In this document: positions 43,533 to 55,199 of the stretch, piece after piece
How the letters are laid out: each line of letters begins with the position of its first letter
Position numbering within the stretch: position 1 is the first letter of the stretch
DNA from: Aricia agestis
Lineage: Eukaryota > Arthropoda > Insecta > Lepidoptera > Lycaenidae
NCBI RefSeq assembly: GCF_905147365.1
Contig: NC_056428.1
Location: 22,846,001 to 22,910,000 of the forward strand
Reading direction: 5' to 3'
Length of the DNA stretch: 64,000 nucleotides
Position numbers and translations under genes: made by a program
Notes under the pieces: generated by a model
Seen by the model: the letters and a program-made list of their open reading frames with translations, nothing else
Told to the model about the DNA's origin: nothing
Database searches by the model: none

Positions 43533-44059
43533 ATCTATAAACTTAGCAATGTTTGGGTATCCAAGCTCTGTACAGTGTACAAGCACTAATATTCTTACCT
43601 AAAAATTGGTTACCTAAAAATTTACCAATTTAAAAGTCAAAGTAACTTCAAACCAAACAGACACACTTTCGGATTAATTATAATACCGTCGGTGGCGAAA
43701 TTATTATACTAATTTGAAAAAGAATAATAAAAAAGTTAATATTTTTTTTTGCCTTATGGTAAAGTGCAGAGTCTTGCATACATAATATGCAGGTGCCGTC
43801 TAGCTGCTATTCAGCCATCTGGGAATGGCGATGACTTTGTAATACTAGCAGATATTGGTCATAACGCATGGTTCCTTCAACCAAGTGTAGTCGACCATTC
43901 CCCTTTGAGCTAATCTCGCCCCATGTCGTAACCGACGAAGGAGGTTTCACTCGTTCAATAAAACACCTTTTATAAAAAAAAAATATCGTCTTTGTTGAAC
44001 AAACTAAGGATTGTCCTGGAGGATCACAATCAATTGGGTTATATTAAGGTCACGCCTTT

Positions 44060-44525
44060 ATCTTCATTATTTAAAAAAATGCAACTTGTTTTCCTCCTTC
44101 CAGTATTTCTCAGACCAGTGTTTTTACATTTTAGCAAACGCCAATCGCTTAGCATGCATGCATCTGAGGTAAACTTAGGTTTTTTTGAAGGACGGAAACA
44201 ACTGAAATCCAGTTTCTTTAGAGTCGTCTTAGCATTCTGTTAGATAAAGCTACGCCAGCATCATCTAACAAAACTTTTATGACTTTTAGGGGTTTTCTTC
44301 TGTTCTCAATAATAAAACGCCTTGTTTCCTCTTCTGTTCAAGCAGTTGAAAGACGTTTTCCACCGCATTTATCAACTCAATATGGTGACAAGAATTTTTT
44401 TAGGTTCATCACTTTTTTATATTTCAAAGTGTAGACTGAGAAACTCTCTGGATATGATTTATATGACTCTAAGGTGTCTAAATTTTAGATTCATTTCTAG
44501 CTGAAATGTCTGAATCCTTAGCCAT
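44060..44525 (-). pseudogene. Tc1-like transposase, N-terminal half, dead
   Basis: On the minus strand from an ATG at 44525: MAKDSDISARNESKI, then a second-helix remnant with RVSQSTL and NIKK, then KCGGKRLSTA and TEEETRRFIIENRRKPLKV, LLDDAGVALSNRMLRR, a frameshift, and KRLAFAKM ... KHWSEKYW. This is the order of the paired helix-turn-helix domain and linker of Tc1/mariner transposases, up to the start of the catalytic domain. At least six stops and one frameshift; the DDE/D catalytic part is missing or unrecognisable. TIRs not found. An old inactive fragment. Confidence 0.85.
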
Positions 44526-45268
44526 GACTAAATCTTTCATTATTTTAACTTAAAACTACGTTATCACAAAAAATAGCCAAGAAACACCAGAAACATGCGA
44601 ACACCTATTAATTATAAATTATAATAAAACAGATATATGTAAGTAGGCTTAGGTATAATACAAGATTATTATTGAATAATAAAATTAATGTTACTGACTC
44701 ACAAAATGTGGAAGACAATTTAAAATAACAAAAAATAAATGAAAAAACTAAAACTAACAACACAAAATTAAATGGCTAAACGATCAACCAGTACGAATCA
44801 ACGTAAAAATGTCACATTAAGTATATTAATTTGGCCACCCACGTATATCCATACTAATATAGATATACAATATAAAATCATTTATTAACTTTTATTGTGA
44901 ATTGTAATTGCATTTTCATTCACGTTCCATTTGATCTGTAAAGGATATTAATTTTAACGTTGGAAAAAATGTTTCACATGAACTTGAGCGCGCGATCGAT
45001 AACCATTTTCACTTTCATTTTGTATTTACTTCGAGGTGAAAACTGCACTCAATGTCAATATCAAGTTCAATTTAATTTACAACAAAGGAGGCTGGAAATA
45101 ACAGCGTAGAGGTGCTTCCAAGCGACTTTAATGAGCAATTTTCGGTTGAAAAGACCAACTTTTGTGGTGCAACTGAAAATACAAGCAGTTTTATTCCAGT
45201 TATTTTGACCATAGTTTACTACTTACAAACTAACTAAAAAAAAATACAAGATATCCACATGCACTACC
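44526..45268. other. No feature recognised
   Basis: AT-rich, no shared repeat. Confidence 0.4.
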
Positions 45269-45546
45269 TATTCCTTTACTCTCATAACCCAGTCGTGGGA
45301 TGGACGACCGACACGACTGGCGAGAGATCAGGCGCTGAACCGACTCTTTACATGCCCATCCGACGCATGGATGATCTTACTTGTCAGACAAGGTGATTAC
45401 TTGATCAGCCTGCATTGGCTGGTTACGCCAATAAAATAAAAGTTATGGTCAAAAAAACTTGGAAATAACATGTTTCCAGCGCGGGAAATGAACCCATACC
45501 TCCGAAACGAGAGCCACGCTTTAAACTACTGGACCACGAAGACCTT
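45269..45546 (-). repeat. tRNA-derived SINE 3, 5' and middle part
   Basis: Minus strand: GGTCTTCGTGGTCCAGTAGT head, GGTATGGGTTCATTTCCCGC (box B region), then GCTGGAAACATGTTATTTCC, GCATGTAAAGAGTCGGTTCA and GCCAGTCGTGTCGGTCGTCC. The end of the same SINE is at 53387-53522. Confidence 0.8.
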
Positions 45547-46569
45547 ACTAGGATTTCGTATTATACAATACTGCTGTGGCGTGAGTCGTGACGCGTATTT
45601 CGGCAAAGCGGATAAGTTTTAGCAGCGACTAGCGAGCGTCAAATCTATAAAGTTTTCTGTTCAAAATGGTCCATGCTGGCCCGCTATAAGCCATCGCCAT
45701 TATGTAGACGAGGTAATGGTGCATGATGGCGGACGATGGCCATTGGATTACCAGGCAGTAATGAGCCACGCGCCATTGTGTCTAACACCAAGTGAACTTG
45801 GTCTACTTCACGATGGCCTGCAGTGGAAAATCGTGGACCATTGTGTTATGCTGGGGGCTTTACATTTTTGACATTCCATAGCTTAGTCTGTATCTATCAC
45901 CTGACTAGTTCGCTTGACTTGGAGAATACTCTTGAATGGGCATTGTCCAAAAAAATCACATGTACTTTTTATTTATTTTTTCGTTAAAATAGGAATATAA
46001 ATTAAATTATTTTCATTGGCTAGTTTTTTCTCAATAAATTTTGAAAGTTCCCTCGGCGGCCAATAATTAACCTCTGCAGTATGTTTTTTTCCTTTCAATC
46101 TTATTTATAATGGCTGATTCGTCAAATGCAAGTTCTCATTAAATGAAAGCTGATACGAGAAGCTTACCAAAAGTTCGAAACGTAATGTTGGTCGAATTTA
46201 TTGCTAATTTAACGCCATTGAAGGTCAAACAAAGGTTTAACATATTTGTTCAACAATATAAGTAACTAATGGGTATTTTTTTCGTTTATATACAGAAAAA
46301 CGATCATTAACCTTATTCCTCGAAATGTTTTTGTAATGAGCAAAATTAAAAAAAAATGGACAATCCCCATTGCGTGGAATACGCAAATCCAATTTTTTGC
46401 CTCGTATTTAATTTGTGTTATACTGTTGATATATAGTTCATTATGCTGTACAGTATCGTTGCAAAAAATCGCTTCCGTTCCATTCCACAGCGGTATAATT
46501 GAGCCTAGGCAAATATTTTTTTTGTCAACACACGCTTTAATTTTATTGATCAGCTCATTTGACAATTAT
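45547..46569. other. No gene recognised
   Basis: 45640-45860 is GC-richer with repeated GCCAT / ATGGC motifs (GGTCCATGCTGGCC, GCGGACGATGGCC, GTGGACCATTG) that could be a decayed TIR element. Overlapping open frames at 46266-46575 on both strands lack motifs. Confidence 0.4.
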
Positions 46570-46734
46570 GGTTGATTCAGACCTCAACGCGACGCGTAGA
46601 TGCATTTCTAAATTTGTATGGATTTAACAGATTTCAATTGCGTCAGACGTCTTGCGAATCTGTCAAATCCATACAAATTTATGCCGCGCCGCGCCTCGCC
46701 TCGCCTCGTCGCGTTGCGGTCTTTATTGACCCTT
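46570..46734. repeat. Family F MITE
   Basis: TTGATTCAGACCTCAACGCG ... GTTGCGGTCTTTATTGACCC with arms TTTGTATGGATTTAACAGAT / ATCTGTCAAATCCATACAAA. A GC-rich GCCGCGCCGCGCCTCGCC segment near the right end resembles the eroded left end at 6108. Confidence 0.8.
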
Positions 46735-46821
46735 GGACCGAAGGCCCGCAATGTTCAATATCAACCAGTTAGTAATACTCGTATTACGCAATACGAGATA
46801 TTTCATATTGTTCAAAATTAT

Positions 46822-47093
46822 GTTTTTTTTTTATGAAAGAAGGGGGCAAACGAGCAAACGGGTCACCTGATGGAAAGCAACTTCCGTCGCCCATGGACAC
46901 TCGCAGCATCAGAAGAGCTGAAGGTGCGTTGCCGGCCTTTTAAGAGGGAATAGGGTAATAGGGGAGGGTAGGGATGGGAAGGGAAGAGAAGAGGGGAGGA
47001 TAGGGAAGGGAATTGGGCCTCCGGTAAACTCACTCACTCGGCGAAACACAGCGTAAGCGCTGTTTCACGCCGGTTTTCAGTTTCACGCCGGTT
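46822..47093 (-). repeat. SINE 2, 5'-truncated
   Basis: Poly-T, then the family order to GTTTCACGCCGG, where CCGGTTTTCAGTTTCACGCC repeats the last motif once. The GAGAGCCATGC head is missing. Confidence 0.8.
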
Positions 47094-47436
47094 ATGTATG
47101 TCTAGGCGCCCGCTTACACGAGTTTATCGCGTCGTTCTCCCTTGTCGCTCGTCTTCCGAGTTTTTAGTTTACAATACCTGTTGCTAAAGGATAAAGCGCG
47201 GAATAAAGCTGTTACCCTTGTCATTTATGTCAGAAATCTTGCAGCAAGGTTATTTAGCAAGAAAATAATTTCCTAGAAAATGAAGAAAATAAGTTGCTTG
47301 GGCCAAGAGAGGTGTGTGAATCTGGAGTATTTATCCTCCGTGATCAAGAGATTTTATGCATGTCCTATTTGCTACATACTGTAAATTATAACTTTTATGA
47401 TGCGTGAAAAATTTTTATATTATTATCCTTACTAAT

Positions 47437-47861
47437 TAGAGATGTTCCGATCATTTCATAGGCCGACTGGCTGACTAGTCAGTTGCAAAGAAGCTGACTA
47501 ATCGGCCGACTAGTCGGCCAAGCCGATTATGGTTTCGGATGTTTCCGTAACGCTTCGCTTACTGCTGATTCGCGGGTATTAGTCGCATACGATTCCTGTG
47601 AACTTGTCGGATCGCGATTGTTTCACGTCATGATACAGTTGATGGTTTTCAGGATAATATATTTTATACTGTGCATCATGTGTAACAAGCAATCTTGCTT
47701 TAATAATTACCTAATTAGTTATTACAAAATCCGAGTCTTTTATATATTTACTTAACCCATCACCGGTGAGCGAGACACAATAGAACAACAATAGATTTCC
47801 AAGAATCCACGATCGAAGGAATAGTCGGCGCTTTTTGCCGACTACTCGGCACATATCTCTA
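47437..47861. repeat. hAT-like element, TIR TAGAGAT
   Basis: 425 bases between TAGAGATGTTCCGATC and CGGCACATATCTCTA. Subterminal GACTAGTC / GCCGACTA motifs near both ends. No clean 8-bp duplication outside, so the hAT call is tentative. Confidence 0.5.
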
Positions 47862-49235
47862 CTATTAAAAGTCACTTATCTGCCTGCTTTTAACGTTTAA
47901 AAACTTAACCTATTTAGTTGGACATAGGATTGTTTTTATGGTGCTAAAATGTAAGGTTCCCACGTGATAAACTAATTTCTGCCCAATGCAGTTACCAACA
48001 TCAACTGTATATATCTGTTTTTATTAACATTTATCCGTTTTTCAATATTGAAAACTTTTCAATTAGCTTAGAAAAATCTTACGGAAATATTCAAATAATT
48101 TTGTTGTGCTCGAGAGAACAGTTATTTATTTCAATTTGTCTATTTGATTTATGTAGTTTTGCAAAATAATTAAAAAGAAAGAAATTTCAATAAACTTTGA
48201 TAGTGAAATATTAATAATAATATTTCGTTTGCACTTGATAGAAAGGAATTTCATAAAACACTTAATGTGAAGAGATCTGTCTATCTGTTACCTCTTTATG
48301 ATACGGTCAAATTATTGATGAAATGATATTTTATCTCAGATACGAGAGACTCGACTATCAGAGATACGATGAGACGCAGACGCAGGATAACAAATTCGCG
48401 CAAGGCCTCTCACCACCATGCAAGTTGAAAACCGAACGCGCGTTTCGCCCCAACACCGGAGCATCCTCAGGATGTGGACTCTACAAAAAACGTCCGTCAA
48501 GTTTTTTTTTTAAAGTGCGATGGCAGGGAAGTTTTTTGAAAAAAAAAATTACTTACATTATTGCTTGTGTGGTGGTTGTATTTGCAGGTTCTTGCATGCG
48601 AGTGTACGTATAGGCAGTGTGGGAGAGGAGGGAGGTGCTATACGCATGCCTATACGTTGTACACTCACTCATTTACTTACAGGTTGAGGTTTATTTCGCG
48701 GAATATTGCTAAAAATAATAACATACTAAATTTTAAGCTATCGATTTCCGCAAAGTAACGCCTGATTCTATTAACTACACAGTTTTGTTACACCCCGTAT
48801 ACTAGTTGATAAGTGATAACTATTAAATTACGTCACGTAACACGTAGCACAAGAACCCCGTAGACGCACTACGGCGTAGCATATACATTTCCTTAATATT
48901 ATGTACCTACCCACAAATGTATGGTACCAATATATCTTGTAAGGCGTAGTACACACGGCATCGTCATCGAGTGACGCATATGACGTACGCTACTACAAAA
49001 TGTATGGCAAGCATTAATCTTGACGAGATAAGGCATGGTTTACACTTGACACTGTGTACACAAGTAATAGCTTCATTAGATATTGTTTTGTTTAAGCCAC
49101 TTTAAACGGTATTCTATTATTCTATTGTTTTGAGACAAGGCAAACTCTAAAAATATTTAACAAGATTTTTGACTTTAAAAATTTTGATATAAAATTAATA
49201 TTTTTTTTATTTTTAAATGCTTATAATATTTTACA
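47862..49235. other. No gene recognised
   Basis: Mixed sequence. 48395-48500 (CAACACCGGAGCATCCTCAG) looks like part of an unidentified repeat. 48800-49070 has several ACGTCA/TACGTC motifs as seen in MITE cores. Confidence 0.35.
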
Positions 49236-49499
49236 ACGTGAAATTTTAGTGGTTGTTTTCCCGCATCAGAACGATTTACCTTTAATAGTAGTACTATCGA
49301 ATCAGGCAAGTTATTTTTTGAAAATAAAAAATATTTTGTATGACGAACTATGACAACTTTATACCGATAGGCTTAGGTGCGAGCGGCGATGACCCGGACG
49401 AATTTTATTTATAATTTGAATAAAAAAACTTCACAAATTTATTGTACTACTAAGATAGAATAATTTTAATGCGGGAAAACTGCCATTAAAATTTCACGT
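49236..49499. repeat. TIR element, ACGTGAAATTTTA ends
   Basis: 264 bases. The left ACGTGAAATTTTAGTGGTTG and inverse right ACGTGAAATTTTAATGGCAG continue into TTTTCCCGCAT. No ORF. Abuts the next element. Confidence 0.7.
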
Positions 49500-49505
49500 A
49501 ATATA

Positions 49506-49776
49506 CAGGTGCAATTAAACCTTCCTGCCAAATTTTTCCAGGACTTAGGTATCATTAGTAGAGTCCATTTAACCAAAAAAGTTGGGTGTTATTTTTTAAT
49601 AATTTTATCGCGACGCGTTGTGTCCATTAATTGTAGTGTTTTTAGGATAACTTTCGGATAACTTTCTCATCATTTTAGTACTGAGTGATTATAAAAGAAA
49701 AAAATACGTGTATTTTTATTTTTAACAAGGATTAATTATATATCAAATTTTGGCAGGAAGGTTTAATTGCACCCTG
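49506..49776. repeat. Mariner-like MITE, TA target
   Basis: 271 bases with ends CAGG-TGCAATTAAACCTT and CAGGGTGCAATTAAACCTT (inverse) continuing to CCTGCCAAA. TA flanks both ends. TIRs beginning CAGGGTG at TA sites fit Tc1/mariner-type elements. Confidence 0.7.
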
Positions 49777-50147
49777 TATATAATACATCGATAATAATAT
49801 AAAAAACTATCATATAAAATAAGAAAATTGGATAAACTATTTCATAGTGATAATGATTAGAATAAAATATGCATAATAAATTACAAAATCACATTTAAAT
49901 TTATGATTCTGTAGGGGCTATTCCATTAATGATGCAAAAAGACCTTAAAGTTGGTCGTATACCGAGATAGCACTCGTATTATTACCGAGAGCTCAGGTTT
50001 ACTACTTATTTATAGGATATTAAAGTTCCAAACTTTATCTACTCAAGAATTGAGCTATTCGATTTATTTTCATTGAAAATTGTATCGATAAAAATAGTGT
50101 TCGAAAGAATTCGTCTCCTCAAAACCTTTAAAAAAGGTTTTTATCAC

Positions 50148-50440
50148 TTTTTAGGGTTCCGTACCCAAAGGGTAAAAATTATTATTACTAAGACTTCGAT
50201 GTATATCCGTCTGTCTGTCTGTGTGTCTCCAGGCTGTAACTCAAGAACCGCTACAGCTAGACTTCTTAAATTTTTACAGATTGTGTATATTTGTTGCCCT
50301 TATAACAACAAATACTAAAAACAAAATAAATTAAATATTTACGGGGCCCATACAAAAAACACACTTTTAGCCTATTTTTGCTCTATTGTGGTACGGTAAC
50401 CCTTCGTACGCGAGTCCAACCCGCACTTGGTGGATTTTTT
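50148..50440 (-). repeat. Repeat A, short copy
   Basis: Both ends are present (AGGGTTCCGTACCCAAAGGG and CCAACCCGCACTTGG), with the middle AT-rich part deleted. Confidence 0.85.
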
Positions 50441-50577
50441 ATGTTTATGCAATTCAAAATCCAATATGCTTTAATGGCTGTTGATATGATAGTTTCAGCT
50501 TTTTAGTTAAAAAAAATATATATCCACAGCCGAATATATAACCTCCTCGTTTTTTGGAAGTCGTTTAAAAAGAATGC

Positions 50578-50780
50578 GTAAGGCGATCGGGACTGCCGCA
50601 GTAAAGCTATTTCATATTTTATCAACTTATGCAATCATATATTCGCATAAATATTATGTCTAGTCACACGCACACAAACACAGTGCCAAAGTTTGGGAAC
50701 GCCATACCGACCGGTCGATGTTAGGATATTTTCGTCACGGATTTTCTTGATTCGGTCGCCACGTTTAAAGGCCGCTAAAA
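50578..50780 (+). repeat. Family L repeat
   Basis: GGGACTGCCGCAGTAAAGC, TATCAACTTATGCAATCATA, GTCTAGTCACACGCACACAA and TTCTTGATTCGGTCGCCACG as in the other two copies. Confidence 0.7.
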
Positions 50781-51260
50781 ACAATTGGTTGCCCTCCGGG
50801 TGTGCCAGCTGAAATTAAAATGAAACAGCAGAGCAGGCCACTTTTAGAGATAGACGCCGCTAAAGAAACTATCATCTCATAATTCATTTCAAAACAGTTT
50901 AGTTGTAGACACAACTAAACTATCCATGTAAACAACGATTGTTACTATTCACAGAACACTACAATATTAATGTACACCACAACAAATCTGCTCCAAATAC
51001 GAATCAATCGAGAGCTCGAACAAACAAAACTAACTCAATTAGGGTCATGTGTAACTAGCTTAAGGAGCAACACGTAGTGACGTCACGTAGCGGAAGCGAG
51101 GTGCTACGGTCAGTGTGGACGCGCGCCGCATTCAGAAATAGCCACTTGCTGGTTGAATGAACGTTAACTTAAGAGCCCGTCACAATGTACTGTTTTTTTT
51201 TAGGTAAGTATACAATAAAATAACGAAATAATGTTTTGTAATATATTACTTTTCGGAGTA

Positions 51261-51754
51261 TCTGTATATTAATACGCAAGCGAAAAACTTTGTATCCCTT
51301 TTGACGAAAAATGCGGAAACGTAGGTGAATGAAATTTTGCACAGTTATAGTTTATATGGTGAAGGAGTGCATCGAGCTAATATTATTTTGAAATTATGCT
51401 TTTATCATAATTTTTTTTAACAAATAAAACATTACACATACTATAACACACACACATGAGAAATGACAGATTTTTGAGTGATAAGCCTATACATACGAAT
51501 AACACTCTTTTATTTATGGTTGAACTCTTTTGACAACAAGGTGACAAATTGAAAATGGATCATAGTTTTTTTATTGAATCTTAGATACTATTAAATAATG
51601 CATACACGGCCAATCTGAGATCAGCTGAGTCCCAGAGATGAGAATTGAAAAAAAAATATGATTAAGTCAATAAGTATATTTTTTTACAAATATAGGTAGT
51701 AGTCCTAATGTCGTTGAAACTAAGGTCGAATTTCGACCATTGGGCGATCGCTAG
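51261..51754 (+). repeat. Family G Helitron-type element in the array
   Basis: A|TCTGTATATTAATACGCAAG to GGGCGATCGCTAG|T, all family blocks present. About 494 bases, the longest copy. Confidence 0.85.
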
Positions 51755-51759
51755 TTTTT

Positions 51760-51995
51760 AACTATTGCATGGCTTTTAACGCGGGTTTTGAGCGCGGCGG
51801 CCGAATCAAGAAATTCCGCAACGAAAAACGCCTAACATTCGTCTAACATTTCGCTTTGCCGGTCGGTGCAACGTTGTCCCACTTTGGCATGGTGTTTATG
51901 TGCATGTGACTAGATGTATGCGAATTATAATTGCATAAGTTGATAAAAAATGCTTTGCAGTACCCGAGTACAACACGTATTTTTAATGTATTTTT
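51760..51995 (-). repeat. Family L repeat
   Basis: Inverse of 16801 and 50578: the minus strand has GTACTCGGGTACTGCAAAGC, TATCAACTTATGCAATTATA and TTCTTGATTCGGCCGCCGCG. Confidence 0.7.
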
Positions 51996-52444
51996 CATAA
52001 TAGATAGAAATAACCACTTGTTGGTTGAATGAACGTTAACCCTTAAGCCCGTCACATTTTACAGGATTTATTTATTTAGATTTATGCAGACAACAAATAA
52101 ACGAAATGCTTTGAAATATTTCTTTTTTCTGAATGTTTTTACGCATTTTTCATAATAAATAGAAATAGGCACTATTGTTGGTATAATGAGCGTTAACCCT
52201 CAAGAGCCCGTTAGGAATTATTTATTTATTTAGGTATACCGACTACAAAATAACGAAATAATGTTTTTGAAATATCACACTTATCGAATTAGTTATTGTT
52301 CATTTTCCACAATAGTTAGAAATAACTCGTTGGTTGAATGAACGCTAAGCCTTAAGAGCCCTTACTAGTACTTACTAATATAATAAAAATTTAATTTACA
52401 CAAATCTTCGCCTAAGCAAGTAAAATCATAAAACGATAGTTAAA

Positions 52445-52670
52445 TCCATACTTAGAATATTATATTATAAAATTATTATAAATGCGAAAGTTTGTCTGTC
52501 TGTCTGTTTGTTACCGCACACTCAAACCGCTGAACCGATTTTGCTGAAATTTGGTACGGAGATACTTTGAGTCCCGGTAAAGGACATAGAATACTTTTTA
52601 TCCCTTAAAAAAGTACGGTTCCCGCGCGATCGCCTAATTTCAGCGCAATAGAGCTGCGGGCGTCACCTAG
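52445..52670 (+). repeat. Helitron-type element, well preserved
   Basis: A|TCCATACTTAGAATATTAT, GCGAAAGTTTGTCTGTCTGT, GCTGAACCGATTTTGCTGAA, TACGGTTCCCGCGCGATCGC, then GCGGGCGTCACCTAG|T. Both ends follow the Helitron rule. Confidence 0.8.
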
Positions 52671-52678
52671 TGGTTAAT

Positions 52679-52985
52679 TAAATAATTATACACTTTCCTT
52701 GCACTTATTTCACTTTATTTTAATATTTTTATTACAAAATAGTTAAATACACGACTGGTTTCGAAAAATTTTGTGATGCTGACAACCCGTTTTTTGTTTA
52801 CAAAATTTTTAAAAATTTAAAATTACCTGCAGTACACCTGATGATGATTTTTTCGAAACCGGTCGTGTATTTAACCATTTTGTAATAAATATATTAAAAT
52901 AAAGTGGAATAAGTGCAAGGAAAGTGTATAATTATTTAATTGAAGATCAATTTCCACCAAGAAGTGACAGTACATTCAATATCAT
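52679..52985. mobile_element. Hairpin element with 14-bp or longer TSD
   Basis: ACCTAGTGGTTAAT occurs at 52665-52678 and again at 52986-52999, and similarity continues a few bases. The first copy includes the end of the Helitron-type element. The insert has arms of about 95 bases (TATACACTTTCCTTGCACTT, AAATACACGACTGGTTTCGA) inverted at 52848-52943. A duplication this long is unlike DNA transposons and more like target-primed insertion. Confidence 0.7.
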
Positions 52986-52999
52986 ACCTAGTGGTTAAT

Positions 53000-53386
53000 A
53001 AAATAAACAAACCAAAAACAAAACCCATTTTAAACAAAATCTCTTCACAAAAGTCTAGTGCGATTAATTTAATAATGCACTCCGGTTAAACAAAGGAGAA
53101 TTTCAAATAACGATCACAAATCGATATCTCTCCAGCGATACTAATAACTTAATAAGCTTATGGTTCGTTCAATATTTACATTCAACATTTCAGTAATGAG
53201 GTGTTTACAGGCCAATAAAAGTTTTTATTTCATTTGTTACCACATGATAATTATTATGTAGCTGTAGATCTTTTGTGTCAAACAGCTGTCATATGTGACA
53301 ATGTGGCTGTCATATTATGTCACAATGTAATAAAAATAATAACTCCCAAACCGGTTTCGGTGAATGGCGGTGTAAGGTTTCATTAA
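53000..53386. other. No feature recognised
   Basis: AT-rich. TGACAATGTGGCTGTCATA near 53298 is a weak local repeat. Confidence 0.4.
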
Positions 53387-53522
53387 AACCAGGCTCCATA
53401 AGCAGGAGTAATTTTATAGAGCCCAGGTGTGCGCGCTGTACACAAGAACACTCTCTATTCCTGTTAGATGTTACTCTCATAACCCAGTGGGATGAAAGAC
53501 TGACACGACTGGCGAGAGATCC
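53387..53522 (-). repeat. tRNA-derived SINE 3, 3' part
   Basis: Continues the family where 45269 starts: GAGAGTAACATCTAACAGGA, AGAGTGTTCTTGTGTACAGC and GGGCTCTATAAAATTACTCC on the minus strand. Confidence 0.75.
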
Positions 53523-53559
53523 GTGTATTCATATTCATATACACTTAAAGGCTATAATT

Positions 53560-53595
53560 TTGTTTAAGCCCGTGCGAAGCCAAAGCGGGTCGCTA
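53560..53595 (+). repeat. Helitron-type 3' end
   Basis: GCCCGTGCGAAGCCAAAGCG then GGTCGCTAG|T, like the end at 35019. Confidence 0.65.
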
Positions 53596-53598
53596 GTA

Positions 53599-53700
53599 TA
53601 CACATATTTAATACACATCTATTATGACCCAGGAACTTTTTGTTTTGTTGGAGGGATTCGAACCCCCGGCTTGAGCTGCCACACACTCTTAACCATTAAG
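53599..53700 (-). repeat. tRNA-derived SINE 1, fragment
   Basis: Minus strand GGGGGTTCGAATCCCTCC (box B), then AACAAAAAGTTCCTGGGTCA and ATAGATGTGTATTAAATATG. Confidence 0.75.
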
Positions 53701-54106
53701 AGCCCATATGACCCTAACTTGACTACATACTTTAACCTAGATCTCAAAATCTGTAAGGTCTAGAAAACTGATTTTTTGACACAAGTAACTTCAGTTCATA
53801 AAGATTAAATGCTCAAGACGAAAACACGATTACTCAAAAAATGCTCCATAGTTTCTTTTTTTACAAAAAACCTTGTTTTAGACACATTTTTGCTTGGATC
53901 TTCGAAGTTTGCTGTCTTTTCTTTAATATTTTTTAATATCTAAAAAGGTATTGATAAAACCTAAATTTGCTCAAAACACTTTTTTCATAATCATTATAGT
54001 TCATCTTTTATTCATGTAAAACTAACTCGGCGATGATTCCGCGCCGTCCTTCTTCACCTGGCATATGAAAGACGGTCGTGAGTGCGAAGAGAGTAGGAAG
54101 ATGTTT

Positions 54107-54240
54107 GATTTTTAGAGTCAGGTGAGCTCTTAAGCCACAGAGGTCTTCGACTCAATTGAAACCATTTTTGTTCTTTCTGAATTCGAATCTCTCTGGTTTG
54201 AGCGCCGGGCACCAGAAAGTCACAAAGGTCGTCGAAATAA
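54107..54240 (-). repeat. SINE 1-like dimer, degenerate
   Basis: Minus strand GACGACCTTTGTGACTTTCT ... GAGATTCGAATTCAG, then GAAGACCTCTGTGGCTTAAG. Two tRNA-like heads in tandem. Confidence 0.5.
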
Positions 54241-54477
54241 TTCACTCATAATAATTTAATTCACAAGTTGTTATATTAAAGGGAAGCTGGAATTAATGTA
54301 GGCAAAGTTGGGACCATTGGGACCAAAATGCGGGGTGTAGGCATTAGTTACTTGGGACTTTATTGATTCAGATATGACAAGATTGTTAGTCATTAATTAC
54401 TGTATAGCTCAATCTTCAGGTCCTTAATGAAGTAACGTTAAATACAAGCTGTGTAGTTACAGCTTGCGTAGGCATAA

Positions 54478-54631
54478 AGGTCAATTCAGACCGCAACGCG
54501 ACTACGAGGCGCGGTGCGACATAAAGTATGGATTTGACAGATTTCAATTGGGTGAGACGTCTTGCGAATCTGTCAAATCCATATAAATTTAGAAATGCAT
54601 CTACGCGTCGCATTGCGGTCTGAATCAACCC
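54478..54631. repeat. Family F MITE
   Basis: AGGTCAATTCAGACCGCAAC ... GCGGTCTGAATCAACCC; TAA lies on the left and TTA on the right. The left arm is eroded and GC-rich, the right arm complete. Confidence 0.8.
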
Positions 54632-54893
54632 TTAAACAAAGTACCTTTTCGCTGTCTGTCCCTATAATATGTTTAGATCTTTATTATAGTTAAGATCTTT
54701 TACAGACATCGCACATTTAGCCGAACCGCAGCGTGTATCATAATTCATATAAAGTTGCTGAAATTGCTACATTAAAATTTGTTTTAATAGCACACATTGT
54801 GTGGGGGCGCAAAGGATCGCATTATTAGGGGGCGCTGCGACGCGGCCCACCCCGCTGTTATTCATAAATAATAAGAATAAGACATTGTATCTA

Positions 54894-55081
54894 AGTGTCT
54901 AAACACACCATGCCGAAGTTCCGCGGCGGAAGTTCGGCGTGATTCCGTCTGCAATGTATTTTATTTTTACCAATGACACACCATGCCAAAATTACGTCGC
55001 ATTAATTGTATGCGTTTGACATTGCTGACGTAATCATGCCGAACTTCCACCGCGGAACTTTGGCATGGTGTGCTTAGACAC
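54894..55081. repeat. MITE with about 60-bp TIRs
   Basis: 188 bases. GTGTCTAAACACACCATGCC and inverse GTGTCTAAGCACACCATGCC continue through GAAGTTCCGCGG. CTA occurs at 54891-54893 and 55082-55084, a 3-bp TSD candidate. Confidence 0.85.
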
Positions 55082-55199
55082 CTAGCGCACGAAAGTGCGC
55101 AGGCCAAGTTCCAGCAATAGGCTCCGCGCTTTTCGTGCACTATTTACACGAACCGTTTTGACGCACATTTGACCCATCTGCATCTCAGTGTCTATTGCA

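Larger units (their letters stand above)
51134..52372 (+). repeat. Degenerate tandem array, about 156-base unit
   Basis: AGAAATA..CACTTGTTGGTTGAATGAACG type unit starts at 51134, 52006, 52161 and 52318. Periods are 155 and 157 for the last three; units 1 and 2 are separated by the family G and family L insertions. Each unit has AAGAGCCCGT and AAATAACGAAATAATG. Confidence 0.75.

Noticed and set aside
46266..46575. Opposed open frames on both strands
   Set aside because: Mutual shadows in AT-rich DNA; neither has a domain.
53317..53763. 148-codon open frame, plus strand
   Set aside because: It crosses SINE 3, a Helitron end and SINE 1 in antisense. A chance frame over retroposons.
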